Below are positions 33,974 through 44,014 of a stretch of 64,000 nt of DNA, in pieces (position 1 is the stretch's first letter; each line of letters starts with the position of its first letter). This DNA is from Novosphingobium sp. G106. Its GTDB lineage: Bacteria > Pseudomonadota > Alphaproteobacteria > Sphingomonadales > Sphingomonadaceae. A model generated the notes under the pieces. It was not told the DNA's origin and did not search any database. It saw only the letters and a program-made list of their open reading frames with translations. Where the stretch lies: the NCBI RefSeq assembly GCF_019075875.1, contig NZ_JAHOOZ010000001.1, positions 5,150,001-5,214,000 on the forward strand, written 5' to 3'. The position numbers were made by a program, and so were the translations under genes.

Positions 33974-35041
33974 ATGAGCGTCAACAGCTTCGGCCGTCTT
34001 TTCCGTTTCACCACCTGGGGCGAAAGCCACGGGCCGGCGCTGGGCGCCGTGGTCGACGGTTGTCCGCCGGGGCTGGCGCTCAGCGAGGCCGACCTGCAGC
34101 CCTACCTCGACGCCCGCCGACCGGGCCAGTCGAAGTTCACCACGCAGCGGCAGGAGCCCGACCAGGTCAAGATCCTCTCGGGGGTGTTCGAAGGCAGGAC
34201 TACGGGCACGCCGATCTCGCTGATGATCGAGAACGTCGATCAGCGATCGAAGGACTATTCCGAAGTCGCCAAGGCCTATCGCCCGGGGCATGCCGACTAT
34301 GCCTATGATGCCAAGTACGGTTTCCGCGACTATCGCGGCGGCGGACGCAGCTCGGCGCGCGAGACCGCGGCGCGGGTCGCGGCGGGCGGTGTGGCGCGGC
34401 TGGTGATCCCCGAGGTCAAGATCTACGGCTACGTCACCGAGATCGGCGGCGACGCGATCGACCGGGCGAATTTCTCGTTCGACGAGATTGGCAACAATCC
34501 CTTCTTCTGCCCTGATGCCGCGGCGGCCAAGCGCTGGGAGAAGCTGGTCGACGACGCGCGCCTGGCCGGCTCCTCGCTGGGCGCAGTGGTCGAATGCGTT
34601 GCAATGGGTGTGCCCGCGGGTTGGGGCGCGCCGCTCTACGGCAAGCTCGACGCCGACCTAGCCGCGGGGATGATGAGCATCAACGCGGTCAAAGGCGTCG
34701 AGATCGGCGACGGTTTCGCTGCGGCGCGGCTGACCGGCGAGCAGAATGCCGATCCGATGCGGCCGGGCGCCGATGGCCCCGAGTTCCTCGCCAACCACGC
34801 GGGCGGGATCGCGGGCGGGATCTCGACCGGGCAGCCGGTGGTGGTGCGCGTCGCGTTCAAGCCGACTTCGTCGATCCTGACTCCGGTCGAGACGATCACG
34901 CGCGAGGGTGAGGTCAGCGAGATCCGCACCAAGGGCCGCCACGATCCCTGCGTCGGCATCCGCGGCGCGCCGGTGGTCGAGGCGATGATGGCGCTGGTCC
35001 TGGCCGATCACAAGCTGTTGCACCGCGGGCAGTGCGGCTGA
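33974..35041 (+). CDS. aroC: Chorismate synthase
   Basis: 355 residues from ATG 33974. Family signatures: [60 protein letters not shown] and [23 protein letters not shown]-dependent anti-elimination of EPSP to chorismate, the last common step of aromatic synthesis. Complete and normal in length. Its stop lies one base from that of the convergent Smr gene. Confidence 0.97.
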   Translation: MSVNSFGRLFRFTTWGESHGPALGAVVDGCPPGLALSEADLQPYLDARRPGQSKFTTQRQEPDQVKILSGVFEGRTTGTPISLMIENVDQRSKDYSEVAKAYRPGHADYAYDAKYGFRDYRGGGRSSARETAARVAAGGVARLVIPEVKIYGYVTEIGGDAIDRANFSFDEIGNNPFFCPDAAAAKRWEKLVDDARLAGSSLGAVVECVAMGVPAGWGAPLYGKLDADLAAGMMSINAVKGVEIGDGFAAARLTGEQNADPMRPGADGPEFLANHAGGIAGGISTGQPVVVRVAFKPTSSILTPVETITREGEVSEIRTKGRHDPCVGIRGAPVVEAMMALVLADHKLLHRGQCG

Positions 35042-35611
35042 CTATCGCGGCCTTCTAAGCACGATATAGACCGCGCCCGCCCCGCCGTGCCGCGGATGCG
35101 CAGGGCGGACAGCGGCGATGCGGCTGGCGTGAGGGCCGATCGCCAGCCAGTCCATGAACTTTCGGCGGATGACGCCGCGGCTCCGGCGATCCTCGCTCGG
35201 CCGTTCGCGGCCGGTGATCAGCAACACCAGCCGTGCGCCCTGCGCCAAGGCCAGGGTCAACCCGTGCTCCAGCCGGCCGTGCGCAGCGTCGAGCGTGGCG
35301 CCGTGGAGGTCTAGCGTGAAATCCGGCGCCACCAGCCCGCGTGCGAGCTTCTGGTCCCAGCCGGCGTCGAGGCCATGCTGGCCCAGCGGGCGGCGTTCCG
35401 CTGCCTTTGGTGAAGTGGGAGCAGGGGCAGGTTGGGCGAGGGACGTCGGCTTGACACGCTTTCGCGGCGGCGGAGGCTGTGCAACTACGCTCTGGGCTAC
35501 TTCCTCTACCGGCAGAGGCAGCGCGCGTCCTTCCAGGGGCTGTACCGTCTGCACCACTCGTTTCCAGAGTGCGGCCTCTTCGCCGGTCAGCTTCCGGCCC
35601 GGTCGCTTCAC
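35042..35611 (-). CDS. Smr (MutS2-type) domain protein
   Basis: 189 residues. The N-terminal 85 are basic and Pro-rich (KRPGRKLTGEEAALWKRVVQ, then APAPTSPKA). The Smr domain spans about 95-185: TLDLHGATLDAAHGRLEHGL, RLVLLITGRE with the T-G-[R/K]-G position, and HPRHGGAGAVYIVLRR. Known: Smr domains nick or cleave nucleic acids; the role of stand-alone copies in alphaproteobacteria is unclear. It follows mltA by 9 bases in the secB-adjacent block. Confidence 0.92.
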   Translation of the reverse strand: MKRPGRKLTGEEAALWKRVVQTVQPLEGRALPLPVEEVAQSVVAQPPPPRKRVKPTSLAQPAPAPTSPKAAERRPLGQHGLDAGWDQKLARGLVAPDFTLDLHGATLDAAHGRLEHGLTLALAQGARLVLLITGRERPSEDRRSRGVIRRKFMDWLAIGPHASRIAAVRPAHPRHGGAGAVYIVLRRPR

Positions 35612-35620
35612 GCCGGTGCC

Positions 35621-36847
35621 TCAGCGCGCGCCAAGGCGTGTCAGCGTGCCCTTGGGCAGCAGTAGCAGCGCCTGGCCGCGGGAGGCCATGCCGCCCGCCG
35701 TGGTGCGGGCTTCGACGCCGGCGCCCCAGAAGGTGTCGAAGCGGTTGGCGCCTTTGATCGCGCCGCCGGTGTCCTGCGCGATCCACAGCCCGTTGGCCAC
35801 GCGGTTGTCGACCGAGAGAAAGGCCGGCGCGCCCAGTGGCACGAAGGCCGGGTCCACAGCCACGGTCGATCGGGCTTTCACCGGTACGCCCAGCGCGCCG
35901 ACCGGACCGGCACCAATGGTCTCGCGGAAGAACACATAGGACTGGTTCGCGCGCAGCATGTTCCGGCCCTCTTCAGGGCGGTCGCGGAGGAATTGCTGGA
36001 TGCCTTCGAGCGAGCCGGAATATTGTCCGGGGGCGCTGCCGATGAGTCCGCGCTGGCGCATGATCGAGCCGATCAGGGTAGATTGCCAGCCGTTCTGCCC
36101 GGCATAGCCGATCCGCATGACGCTGCCGTCTGGGCCGCGGAGCCGGCCCGATCCCTGGACCTGGAGGAAATAGAACTCCACCGGATCGGCTGCCCAGGCG
36201 ATCTCCAGCCCTTTGCCCATCAGCGCCCCGTCCTCGATGTCGCCACGGGTGTAATAGGACACGAAGCGGCCGGTCTCGTCGTAGCGGCCGAGCGGCTGCT
36301 TCCCGTCCGACGTCGGCGCCGCGTCGCCGGGGCGTGCGCGGACGAGGTCGGGCGGCATGCCATAGACCGGGACGTCGTAGCCCGGTTGCCGCGTGCGGAC
36401 ACCGGCGATCTCGGGCTCGTAATAACCGGTGGCGAAAGCCGCGCCGTCGCCGATCCGCGCGGTCTCGAAATAGCGAGTGAAGAAGCTGCGCGCGTCGGAC
36501 AAGGACCAGCCCGGCGCGGCGTCGCAGGCGGGTTTCCAGTCGGCGCCGCGGGTCAGGCCGGTGCCGTCGGTCCGCGTCGTCAGTCGTGCGCAGCTCAGGC
36601 GAAAGGCTGCGAGGGCTTCCGCGGCATCGTCGGCGGGGATGCTGAGCGTCGCGATGTCACGGCCGCGCGTCACGCCCGCAGAAACGGCGTTGTAGGGAAG
36701 AACGATCGGCGGCTGGATCACCGGACGCGTTACCGGGGCCCGCCTGACCGGCGGTCGAGGACCGTGACTGGGAGGAATGAGAGGGCCGCAGGCCGAGAGC
36801 AGGACGAGCAGCGCGAGCGCCGCGATCTTGCGCGCCCTGCTGCCCAC
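35621..36847 (-). CDS. mltA: Membrane-bound lytic transglycosylase A
   Basis: 408 residues. Lipobox at LVLLSACG gives a lipoprotein with Cys20 as anchor. MltA domain: GYYEPEIAGVRTRQPGYDVP, then the ProcQGSGR-like FLQVQGSGRLRGPDG, and the 3D domain with DTGGAIKGANRFDTFWGAG including the catalytic Asp. It cleaves glycan strands to 1,6-anhydromuropeptides. Lies between a Tim44-like gene and the Smr gene, all leftward. Confidence 0.95.
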   Translation of the reverse strand: MGSRARKIAALALLVLLSACGPLIPPSHGPRPPVRRAPVTRPVIQPPIVLPYNAVSAGVTRGRDIATLSIPADDAAEALAAFRLSCARLTTRTDGTGLTRGADWKPACDAAPGWSLSDARSFFTRYFETARIGDGAAFATGYYEPEIAGVRTRQPGYDVPVYGMPPDLVRARPGDAAPTSDGKQPLGRYDETGRFVSYYTRGDIEDGALMGKGLEIAWAADPVEFYFLQVQGSGRLRGPDGSVMRIGYAGQNGWQSTLIGSIMRQRGLIGSAPGQYSGSLEGIQQFLRDRPEEGRNMLRANQSYVFFRETIGAGPVGALGVPVKARSTVAVDPAFVPLGAPAFLSVDNRVANGLWIAQDTGGAIKGANRFDTFWGAGVEARTTAGGMASRGQALLLLPKGTLTRLGAR

Positions 36848-36853
36848 GAAAAC

Positions 36854-37537
36854 CTACCCTTCGTCGGTCTCGTCGAGCAGCCAATCCGGATCGGAGGAGG
36901 CGACGTTGCGGCTGAAGTTCCAGATGTCGATCGCCTCGATCGCGTCGTTGAGCGAGCCGGCGACCACGGCACCTTCGGCGTTGCGCGTCACTGCGGCGAT
37001 GTCCGAACGGAAGCGCACCGTGATGCGCGCAAACGGCGCTTCGAAGCTGGCGGCGCTGATCGTCGCTTCCTCGATTCGTACCAGGCGGTTGTCGAGCGTT
37101 TCGCCTGCAGCGACGCGCGCGTCGATCGCGGCGGCAAAGCCTTCGTAGACATCCCGATCGCAGAGCTGGCGGAGCTCGTCCTTGTCGCCGCGCCAGAAGG
37201 CTTCGAGGATCATGCGGTAGGCGCTGCGCGCGCCTTCGATGAAGGCATAGGCGTCGAACTGACGGTCGGCGGCGGCGATGGCGCGAAGGCCGCGTTCGAC
37301 CGTAGCGGTCACCGCGGGGATGTTGCGCGGCTGAAGCGCCGGGCTCGGAGCCTGCTGCTGGCGCTCGACGGGCTGGCGTGGCGCCGGCGCGGTGGGAGCC
37401 GCATTCGTTCCGGCCTTGCCGTCGATCCGGCCCGGCATCGTCTCTTCCTCGTGCTCGGCGCGGCGGCCGAGCACCGAATAGAGCCGCAATCCGAGAAAGG
37501 CTGCGATCATGGCCAGAATGACGATTTCGACGGTCAC
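36854..37537 (-). CDS. Tim44-like domain protein
   Basis: 227 residues from GTG 37537; a TTG at 37552 adds five residues. One N-terminal span (TVEIVILAMIAAFLGLRLYS), a Pro/Gln/Ala-rich linker, then the Tim44/MRPL45 fold (about 85-225) with FIEGARSAYRMILEAFWRGD and DVYEGFAAAID. Known: this membrane-tethered family (TimA) occurs in alphaproteobacteria next to secB; the mitochondrial relative guides import. The role is probably in export or membrane protein quality. It ends 6 bases before mltA. Confidence 0.9.
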   Translation of the reverse strand: MTVEIVILAMIAAFLGLRLYSVLGRRAEHEEETMPGRIDGKAGTNAAPTAPAPRQPVERQQQAPSPALQPRNIPAVTATVERGLRAIAAADRQFDAYAFIEGARSAYRMILEAFWRGDKDELRQLCDRDVYEGFAAAIDARVAAGETLDNRLVRIEEATISAASFEAPFARITVRFRSDIAAVTRNAEGAVVAGSLNDAIEAIDIWNFSRNVASSDPDWLLDETDEG

Positions 37538-37797
37538 GCCTTCGTTTTCCAATCCTGAATGCCCGGTAAGGGGGCTGTCATAGTAACCTCAGATAGGGAG
37601 GGATGACAAATGAACAACGCATGAGCGGGCAATCCGGGCGATTTTTTCGTTAACCGGATGGCATCTTTGCAACGCTGTCCGCCTGCTTCTCCTTCCCGTC
37701 TCATTCCGAGACCCAAGCCACGCCATTGCTGCCCGCCGCATGCGATGCTAGGCGCGCGATCACGTTACACCTGCAAGCGTGAAGAAAGACGAAAGCC

Positions 37798-38301
37798 ATG
37801 GCCGACGACGGCAACATCATTTCCAACCTCGATCTCGGCGGCAATGGCGAGGACACGGCCCCCGCCGCCGGCATGATCTCGCAGTACGTCAAGGACCTCT
37901 CGGTCGAGAATCCCAACGCGCCCGACGCTTTCAGCTGGCAGGACGCGCCGCAGGTGGACATCCAGTTCAACATCGCGGCACGCCCGATCAACGATGAAGT
38001 CCAGGAAGTCGAGATGAAGATCGTGGTGACCGCCAAGTGCGAGGCCGGCACAGCCTATATCGTCGACCTGTCCTATTGCGCGCTGATCGGCATGCGCAAC
38101 ATCGACCAGGCGCAGGCCCACGCCTTCACCTATGCCGAAGCGCCGCGGATCATCTTCCCCTTCGCCCGCCGCGTCCTGGCCGATGCCGTGCGCGACGCCG
38201 GCTTCCCGCCGCTGATGCTCGAGCCGATCGACTTCAACGGGCTCTATGTCCAGCAGCTCGCCGGGCAGCAGGGCGAAGGCGCGCCGGTCGGCAACGCCTG
38301 A
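37798..38301 (+). CDS. secB: Protein-export chaperone SecB
   Basis: 167 residues. Family core: ISQYVKDLSVENPNAPDAFS, EVEMKIVVTAKCEAGTAYIV, YCALIGMRNI and FPFARRVLADAVRDAGFPPL. Tetrameric chaperone that keeps preproteins unfolded and hands them to SecA. Divergent to the Tim44-like gene. A small upstream reading frame near 37600 has no support as a gene. Confidence 0.97.
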   Translation: MADDGNIISNLDLGGNGEDTAPAAGMISQYVKDLSVENPNAPDAFSWQDAPQVDIQFNIAARPINDEVQEVEMKIVVTAKCEAGTAYIVDLSYCALIGMRNIDQAQAHAFTYAEAPRIIFPFARRVLADAVRDAGFPPLMLEPIDFNGLYVQQLAGQQGEGAPVGNA

Positions 38302-38366
38302 CCCAACGGTCATGCCCCTTATCCTGCCGGCCATGTTCTTTTTCCTGCCGGCAGGTCTTTAGGGCG

Positions 38367-39941
38367 ATGAATCTCCTCAAGGCTACCGGCACGATCGGCG
38401 GACTCACACTCGTCAGCCGCGTGCTCGGGCTGGTGCGCGACAGCCTGTTCGCGCGCTATGTCGGCGCCGGTTTCGCGTCGGACGCCTTCCTGGTGGCCTT
38501 CCGGCTGCCCAACATGTTCCGCGCGCTGTTTGCCGAGGGCGCTTTCGCTTCGGCCTTCGTGCCGATGTTCAACCGCAAGGTCGGCGATCCTGACGGCAAC
38601 GGCCTGCGCGACGGGCTGGACTTCGCCGAGCAGGCCCTGGCGGTGCTGCTGCCGGTGCTGCTGGTGCTCACCGTGGTGCTAGAACTGGCCGCCTGGCCGC
38701 TGACCCTGGTGCTGTCGGGCGGGTTCAACGACGTCAGCCACGAGCAATTCGCCTTCGCCGTGCAGCTGTCGCGGTTCACCATTCCCTATCTTATGCTGAT
38801 CAGCCTGGTCTCGCTGTTCGGCGGCCTGCTCAATTCGCTGCACAAATTCTGGGTCAACGCCGCCGCGCCGATCCTGCTCAACCTGACGATGATCGCAGCG
38901 CTGGTGTTGTTCCATTCTGACAGCGCGCTGGTCACCTCGCGCAATCAGGCGATCGCGGTCTCGGTCTCGGGTCTGCTGCAGCTCATCTGGCTCGCCTGGG
39001 CCTGCCGGCAGAACGGGGTGAGCCTGAAACTGCGCCGCCCCCGGCTCAATCCCGAGGTGAAGCGGCTGATCAAGCTGATCCTTCCCGCCGCAGCCGGCGC
39101 GGGTGCGGTGCAGATCAACCTCGTCATCTCGACCGCGCTTGCCGCTTCGCTGTTGTCGCACGGATCGGTCACCTACATCTACATGGCCGACCGGCTGAAC
39201 CAGCTGCCGCTCGGGCTGATCGGCATCGGCCTCGGCACCGTGTTGCTGCCGACAATCTCGCGCCAGCTCGGCGCGAAGGAAGATGCTGCGGCGATGGAGA
39301 CGCAGAACCGCGGCATGGAACTGGCCCTGCTGCTGACCCTGCCCGCGACGATGGCGCTGGTGCTCTGCGGCGAGCCGATCGCCGCCGCTCTGTTCGGCTA
39401 CGGCAAGTTCGATGCCGCCGACACGCACTACACCGCGCAGGCGCTGGCCGCCTTCTCGATCGGCCTGCCGAGCTACATCCTGGTCAAGGTGCTGACGCCC
39501 GGCTTCTACGCCCGGCAGGATACGAAGACCCCGGTGCGCTTCGCCATGATCTCCGTCGGCGTGAACCTCATCGGCAACCTCGCGCTGATCCTGCCGCTGA
39601 AGCACATGGGGCCACCGCTGGCGACGGCGATCGCCTCCACGGTCAACGTCTGGATGCTCTACCACACGCTGGTGAAGCGTGGGCATTTCACCCCCGATGC
39701 CCGCCTGAAGCGCCGCGCCTGGCGGCTGGCGCTGGCGGCGCTGGCGATGGGCGGCGTGATGTGGGCGGCGCAGGGGCTGTTCATGCCCTATGTCCACGGC
39801 ACCTGGACCATCCGCATCGCCGCCATGGCGGCGCTGGTTTCGGCGGGCGTCGTCGTCTATGGGCTCGCCACCGTCCTGCTGGGGGCATTCTCGAAGGACG
39901 ACCTGCAACTTCTCCTGCGGCGCAGGCGCACCCCCACATAA
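38367..39941 (+). CDS. murJ: Lipid II flippase MurJ
   Basis: 524 residues from ATG 38367 (AGGG upstream). MOP/MviN superfamily with about 14 spans: TIGGLTLVSRVLGLVRDSLF at the start with the conserved Arg residues, FRLPNMFRALFAEGAFASAF, and the later PGFYARQDTKTPVRFAMISV. Exports lipid-linked peptidoglycan precursor. Follows secB by 65 bases and precedes trpS by 12, the common order in this group. Confidence 0.96.
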   Translation: MNLLKATGTIGGLTLVSRVLGLVRDSLFARYVGAGFASDAFLVAFRLPNMFRALFAEGAFASAFVPMFNRKVGDPDGNGLRDGLDFAEQALAVLLPVLLVLTVVLELAAWPLTLVLSGGFNDVSHEQFAFAVQLSRFTIPYLMLISLVSLFGGLLNSLHKFWVNAAAPILLNLTMIAALVLFHSDSALVTSRNQAIAVSVSGLLQLIWLAWACRQNGVSLKLRRPRLNPEVKRLIKLILPAAAGAGAVQINLVISTALAASLLSHGSVTYIYMADRLNQLPLGLIGIGLGTVLLPTISRQLGAKEDAAAMETQNRGMELALLLTLPATMALVLCGEPIAAALFGYGKFDAADTHYTAQALAAFSIGLPSYILVKVLTPGFYARQDTKTPVRFAMISVGVNLIGNLALILPLKHMGPPLATAIASTVNVWMLYHTLVKRGHFTPDARLKRRAWRLALAALAMGGVMWAAQGLFMPYVHGTWTIRIAAMAALVSAGVVVYGLATVLLGAFSKDDLQLLLRRRRTPT

Positions 39942-39953
39942 GGCTAGACTTCA

Positions 39954-40985
39954 ATGCGTATCGTTTCCGGCATCCAACCCACGGGCAATCTGCATCTCGG
40001 CAATTACCTGGGCGCGATCCGGAACTGGGTACGCATGCAGGACGAACTCGTCTCGCCAAAAGGACCGAATGGCGGCGGCGACTGCCTGTTCTTCCTCGCC
40101 GATCTCCACGCCATCTCGATGCCGCACGATCCTGCGACGCTCAGCGCCAACACGCGCGAGATGGTCGCGGCGCTGGTCGCCTGCGGGATCGATCCGGACC
40201 GGTCGACCTTGTTCAACCAGACCCAGGTTCCCGCCCATGCCGAGCTGCAATGGCTCCTCTGCGGCACTGCGCGGATGGGCTGGCTGAACCGCATGACGCA
40301 GTTCAAGGACAAGTCGGGCAAGAACCGCGAGGGCGCCTCGATCGCGCTGTTCACCTATCCCGTGCTTCAGGCCGCCGACGTGCTGCTCTACCAGGCGACG
40401 CACGTTCCGGTGGGGGAGGACCAGAAGCAGCACCTCGAACTCGCGCGGGACATCGCCCAGAAGTTCAACAACGACTTCGGCGGGGGCAAGGACATCTTCA
40501 CCCAGCCCGATCCGATCATCCCGCCCGAAGCCGCGCGGATCATGTCGCTGCGCGACGGCGGCGCCAAGATGAGCAAGTCTGATCCCTCGGACATGAGCCG
40601 CATCAACCTGACCGACGATGCCGACACGATCATGCAGAAGGTGAAGAAGGCCAAGACCGATCCCGAGCCGCTGCCCGACGAGGCGGCGGGGCTCGAAGGC
40701 CGGGCCGAGGCGGCGAACCTCGTTGGAATCTACGCGGCGCTGGCCGGGACCAGCGTGGCCGCCGTTCTCGGCGACTTTGCGGGTAAGGGCTTCGGTGTGT
40801 TCAAGCCGGCGCTCGGGGAACTGCTGGTCGAGAAGCTTGCGCCGATCAACGCGCGCTTCGTCGAACTGCGGCAGGATCGCGGTGCGCTCGACGCCATCCT
40901 GCGCAAGGGTGCGGAGAAGGCTCGCACACTGGCAGCCCCGACGCTGGCGGCAGCCTACGACGCGTTGGGACTGGTCCGAGGCTGA
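39954..40985 (+). CDS. trpS: Tryptophanyl-tRNA synthetase
   Basis: 343 residues. Class I motifs: [17 protein letters not shown] (HIGH-type) and [12 protein letters not shown] (KMSKS). The middle binds Trp and ATP ([11 protein letters not shown]). There is a slightly long insertion near 34-41, otherwise normal. Ends at a strong terminator. Confidence 0.97.
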   Translation: MRIVSGIQPTGNLHLGNYLGAIRNWVRMQDELVSPKGPNGGGDCLFFLADLHAISMPHDPATLSANTREMVAALVACGIDPDRSTLFNQTQVPAHAELQWLLCGTARMGWLNRMTQFKDKSGKNREGASIALFTYPVLQAADVLLYQATHVPVGEDQKQHLELARDIAQKFNNDFGGGKDIFTQPDPIIPPEAARIMSLRDGGAKMSKSDPSDMSRINLTDDADTIMQKVKKAKTDPEPLPDEAAGLEGRAEAANLVGIYAALAGTSVAAVLGDFAGKGFGVFKPALGELLVEKLAPINARFVELRQDRGALDAILRKGAEKARTLAAPTLAAAYDALGLVRG

Positions 40986-40993
40986 ACGAATGG

Positions 40994-41031
40994 GGTCGGC
41001 GCAAACGCTCCACCTTGCGCCGGCCACGTTT
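40994..41031 (+). terminator. Terminator of trpS
   Basis: Arms 40994-41004 and 41015-41025 pair over 11 bp with one wobble, followed by ACGTTTT. Confidence 0.75.
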
Positions 41032-41146
41032 TGACCCCAAATGTTCAAGCGCTGTTCACCCGTAAGCGTTTACGAAGGAACACAAAGTCAGCGGGTCGCG
41101 GCGATGGGGATACGTCACGGCCGTAGATCCCGTGGAGAAGACAAAC

Positions 41147-41818
41147 ATGTTCGCCAACTCTCAATCGCCCTTCGGCAGAATAAAGGTCGCCGCCGCAGCA
41201 CTGCTCATGCTTGCGGTCGCGGCCTGCGCCTCGCCGTTCAATGCCAATGTGAAGCGCTTCCAGTCGCAGCTGCCGGCACCCTCGGGACAGACCTTCGCGG
41301 TTGTCGCTGACGATCCGAATCTGGCCGGCGGCCTCGAATTCTCGCAGTACGCCCGTCTGGTCGAAGCCAAGCTGGCCGCGCAGGGCTATACGCCCGTAGC
41401 CGACCCGGCCAGTGCCACGCTGGTCGTGCGCTTCGACTACGGGGTCGACAAGGGCCGCGAGCGCGTCCGCTCCACCGGCTTCCACGATCCGTTCTTCAGC
41501 CCGTGGTACGGCTATGGTGGCCGCTTCGGCTATCGCGGCGGTTTCTATCGTCCGAGCCTGTGGAACTATGGGTTCTATGATCCCTGGTTCGACAATGGCG
41601 TCGAAAGCTACACGATCTACACCAGCGGCATCGAACTGAAGATTGACCGCCGCGCCGATGGCACTCGCCTGTTCGAAGGTAATGCGGAGGCGGTCTCGAC
41701 CTCGAACCGCCTGCAATATCTCGTGCCCAATCTGGTGGAGGCGATGTTCACGAACTTCCCGGGCAATTCGGGCGAGACCGTGCGCATCAGCGTCGCGCCT
41801 GAGAAGAAGCGCGGATAG
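41147..41818 (+). CDS. DUF4136 lipoprotein
   Basis: 223 residues from ATG 41147 with GGAGAAG eight bases upstream; the GTG at 41132 lies within that site. Lipobox MLAVAACAS. DUF4136 body: FAVVADDPNLAGGLEFSQYA, LAAQGYTPVADPASATLVVR, a Gly/Tyr/Phe-rich segment (WYGYGGRFGYRGGFY) and the strand LKIDRRADGTRLFEGNAEA. Outer-membrane or periplasmic lipoprotein of unknown role. It is monocistronic with its own terminator. Confidence 0.9.
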   Translation: MFANSQSPFGRIKVAAAALLMLAVAACASPFNANVKRFQSQLPAPSGQTFAVVADDPNLAGGLEFSQYARLVEAKLAAQGYTPVADPASATLVVRFDYGVDKGRERVRSTGFHDPFFSPWYGYGGRFGYRGGFYRPSLWNYGFYDPWFDNGVESYTIYTSGIELKIDRRADGTRLFEGNAEAVSTSNRLQYLVPNLVEAMFTNFPGNSGETVRISVAPEKKRG

Positions 41819-41857
41819 TCATTCCAGCACGAGCTCCCCGGAGGGGAGATACCGAGG

Positions 41858-41887
41858 GGGCGGGGCCGGCAACGGTTCCGCCCTTTT
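41858..41887 (+). terminator. Terminator of the DUF4136 gene
   Basis: Arms 41858-41868 and 41873-41883 (11 bp, two wobbles) around a GCAA tetraloop, then TTTT. Confidence 0.8.
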
Positions 41888-41899
41888 GTGTTGGAGGCT

Positions 41900-43414
41900 C
41901 TAGCGGTGCGCCTTGGCCGAGCCGCCGTCCTGAGTGGCGTCGGGCTGCCGGTCCAGTGACGCGAGGATCGTGCGTGCTTCGGCGGCGCGCCAGCCGCCAT
42001 GCGGATCGTTGGCTATCGGCAGAAGGTTCGTGCGTGCCTCGGCCACCATACCCTGTTTGACCTGCTCTCGGGCCAGGCTCATGCGCAGGCTGCGGTCGAA
42101 GGGGGCGAGTTCCACGGCGCGCTGCATCCGTTGCATCGCCAGCGGCGGGGGCACCTCGCCCTGGGCTAGATAGCTGCGAAAGAAGTAGACGAGCGGAAGC
42201 GGATGATCGGGCTCGCGCTCGGTCACTACAGCGAAGGCATCGCGCGCTTTCGCGAAAGCCGCCGGGTCTCGCGAGCCTTCAGCGATTTCGAACAGGGCCA
42301 GTCCCTTTTGCAGATAGGAGTCGATCCGTGCCGGATCGAGCGCGATCGCCTTATCCGCCGCTGTCACGGCCTCCCGATCGTTGCCCACGCCGCGCTCGGC
42401 CTCGGCGAGGACCACGAGCACCGCCGGATCGCGGGGAAACTGCGCCGCGATCGCCCGCGCCTGGACAGCGAGCTCCCGTGTCTCCTCCCCTTTCACACCG
42501 ACGTGCAGGCGAATGCGGGTCGGCATGACCGCGCCTTCTCCGGTCGCGAGCGCCCGGATAGCGACGGGGCTGGGCCGAATGGCGTCTGCGGGAACCGCGA
42601 AATAGTAGAACTTGCGGCGCCCGGCATATTCGACGAGCTCCTGTTCCAGCGCGTTGAGATCGCCGAACGCCTTCTGCGCCGCGTCGAGCGAGCGCGAACC
42701 CGCCGTGATCGCGGCCAAATACTGCGCGAGCTGCCCCTGGCGGCGGGGTTCGAAGACCAGGTAGTGATAGAGCAGCCAGCTCTTGGCGTAAAAGCCCAGA
42801 TAGTTGCCGGCCAGCTTGTCGCCGCTGTCGAGCACGTCGCGCGCGGTGATCTGGCTGGCGCGTTTCAACTCGCGGGCGCGAGCCTCGGCGTGCTCTCCCA
42901 GCCGCACCTCGCCGCTCGACTTGAAGGTGGCCGAGGCGAAAAACTCCGCGGAGCCTTCGGCGAGCCAGAGTGGCGGCGGGGAGGTGGTGGTGGAGAGGGA
43001 GAAGTGGTGGGCATATTCGTGCAGCAGTGCCGACAGCGACCGCCCCGTCTCTTCCCCTCTGTCGTTCTGCGGCGGCACGACCGCCAGCGACGCGCCGGCG
43101 CGGGGCATGTAGAAGCCGTTGAGCCAGGTATCGTCGCTCCTGGCGAGGTACTGGACGTCGGCCTCGCTCCCGACGACGTAGACCGTGACGCGGTTCGAAG
43201 GGCTGAGCGGCGGGGTCTTGCGCCGGGTCACCAATTCCATCGCCGCGTGATACCGTTCCAGCCGTTCGGCGAAGCGGCGCAGGTTCTGCTCGTTGTCATC
43301 GGCGTAGACGACGAAATGCGCACTTGCCGCCTCGAGCCATGCAGCCCGCGCGCCCGTCGGCCAGAGGAGCGTCGGCCAAAGCAGCAATAGGCACAGCCAA
43401 CTGGCGAGACGCAT
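41900..43414 (-). CDS. Secreted gluzincin-like peptidase with TPR repeats
   Basis: 504 residues. Signal peptide LASWLCLLLLWPTLLWPTGARA. The domain after it resembles DUF1570-type peptidases: SAHFVVYADDNEQNLRRFAE, then the zinc motif LLHEYAHHFS (HExxH) and WLAEGSAEFFAS supplying the third ligand Glu. C-terminal TPR-like helices from about 320 (PRDPAVLVVLAEAERGVGND, then AADKAIALDPARIDSYLQKG). The active-site pattern is complete, so protease activity is plausible. Substrate unknown. Confidence 0.85.
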   Translation of the reverse strand: MRLASWLCLLLLWPTLLWPTGARAAWLEAASAHFVVYADDNEQNLRRFAERLERYHAAMELVTRRKTPPLSPSNRVTVYVVGSEADVQYLARSDDTWLNGFYMPRAGASLAVVPPQNDRGEETGRSLSALLHEYAHHFSLSTTTSPPPLWLAEGSAEFFASATFKSSGEVRLGEHAEARARELKRASQITARDVLDSGDKLAGNYLGFYAKSWLLYHYLVFEPRRQGQLAQYLAAITAGSRSLDAAQKAFGDLNALEQELVEYAGRRKFYYFAVPADAIRPSPVAIRALATGEGAVMPTRIRLHVGVKGEETRELAVQARAIAAQFPRDPAVLVVLAEAERGVGNDREAVTAADKAIALDPARIDSYLQKGLALFEIAEGSRDPAAFAKARDAFAVVTEREPDHPLPLVYFFRSYLAQGEVPPPLAMQRMQRAVELAPFDRSLRMSLAREQVKQGMVAEARTNLLPIANDPHGGWRAAEARTILASLDRQPDATQDGGSAKAHR

Positions 43415-43649
43415 CGATTTCCCCGTTCCAGATCGTGCGGCAGCTTAAGTCGTGCCGGGCGACGCGCAAGGCGCTAACCGATGAACGGCGACTGCTATCG
43501 CGTCGACGAGGTGCTTTCCTTGATAGCCCGATGCTTGCAAATCTGGGTGGAGATGTAATGTTTTCACCCTTATCGAGCCTGACACATTTTAGTTACTTTG
43601 TAACGCTCGCATGAGCGCGGCAGTGAGCAACGCAGCCCGGGAGAGAGAA

Positions 43650-43936
43650 TGGAGATGGAAGATACCAGCGGAACCTTCGCTACGCCCTCGCTGCCGGCCC
43701 GTCCGGTGCGATCCCGGGGCGACCCGGAAACGATCGACCTCGCGCGAAAACCGCGCCGCGTCAGCTTCGGTTATGGCCCCACGTATGCATCGGCATGCAT
43801 CTCGCCAGACGCGAGATGCGAATCATGATGGAAGAAGCGCTGGCTATCCTGCCGCCGTTTGCCATCGCGCCAGGCGGGGAAGTCGTGTCCTTTTGTTCGA
43901 TTGCCCCGATCGGCCCCTTTGCCTCTCGTCTGGTAA
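43650..43936 (+). pseudogene. Cytochrome P450, decayed C-terminal remnant
   Basis: Only the last hundred or so residues of a P450 can be recognised. One frame gives DPETIDLARKPRRVSFGYGP; after adding one base at the C run 43777-43780 it continues HVCIGMHLARREMRIMMEEA, that is the haem loop F-G-x-G-x-H-x-C-x-G and helix L, then LPPFAIAPGGEVVSFCSIAP. Removing one T at 43918-43920 gives the typical ending GPLPLVW and stop at 43934-43936. The ETLRW-type I and K helix regions are absent, so the gene is truncated as well as frameshifted. Not functional. Confidence 0.75.
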
Positions 43937-44014
43937 ATCCGAGAGGCGAGGTACCCGGGAACGGCTGGCGATAGCGGTGCTCCGGCCTGCATTGCCTCAA
44001 TCGCAAGACGACCT

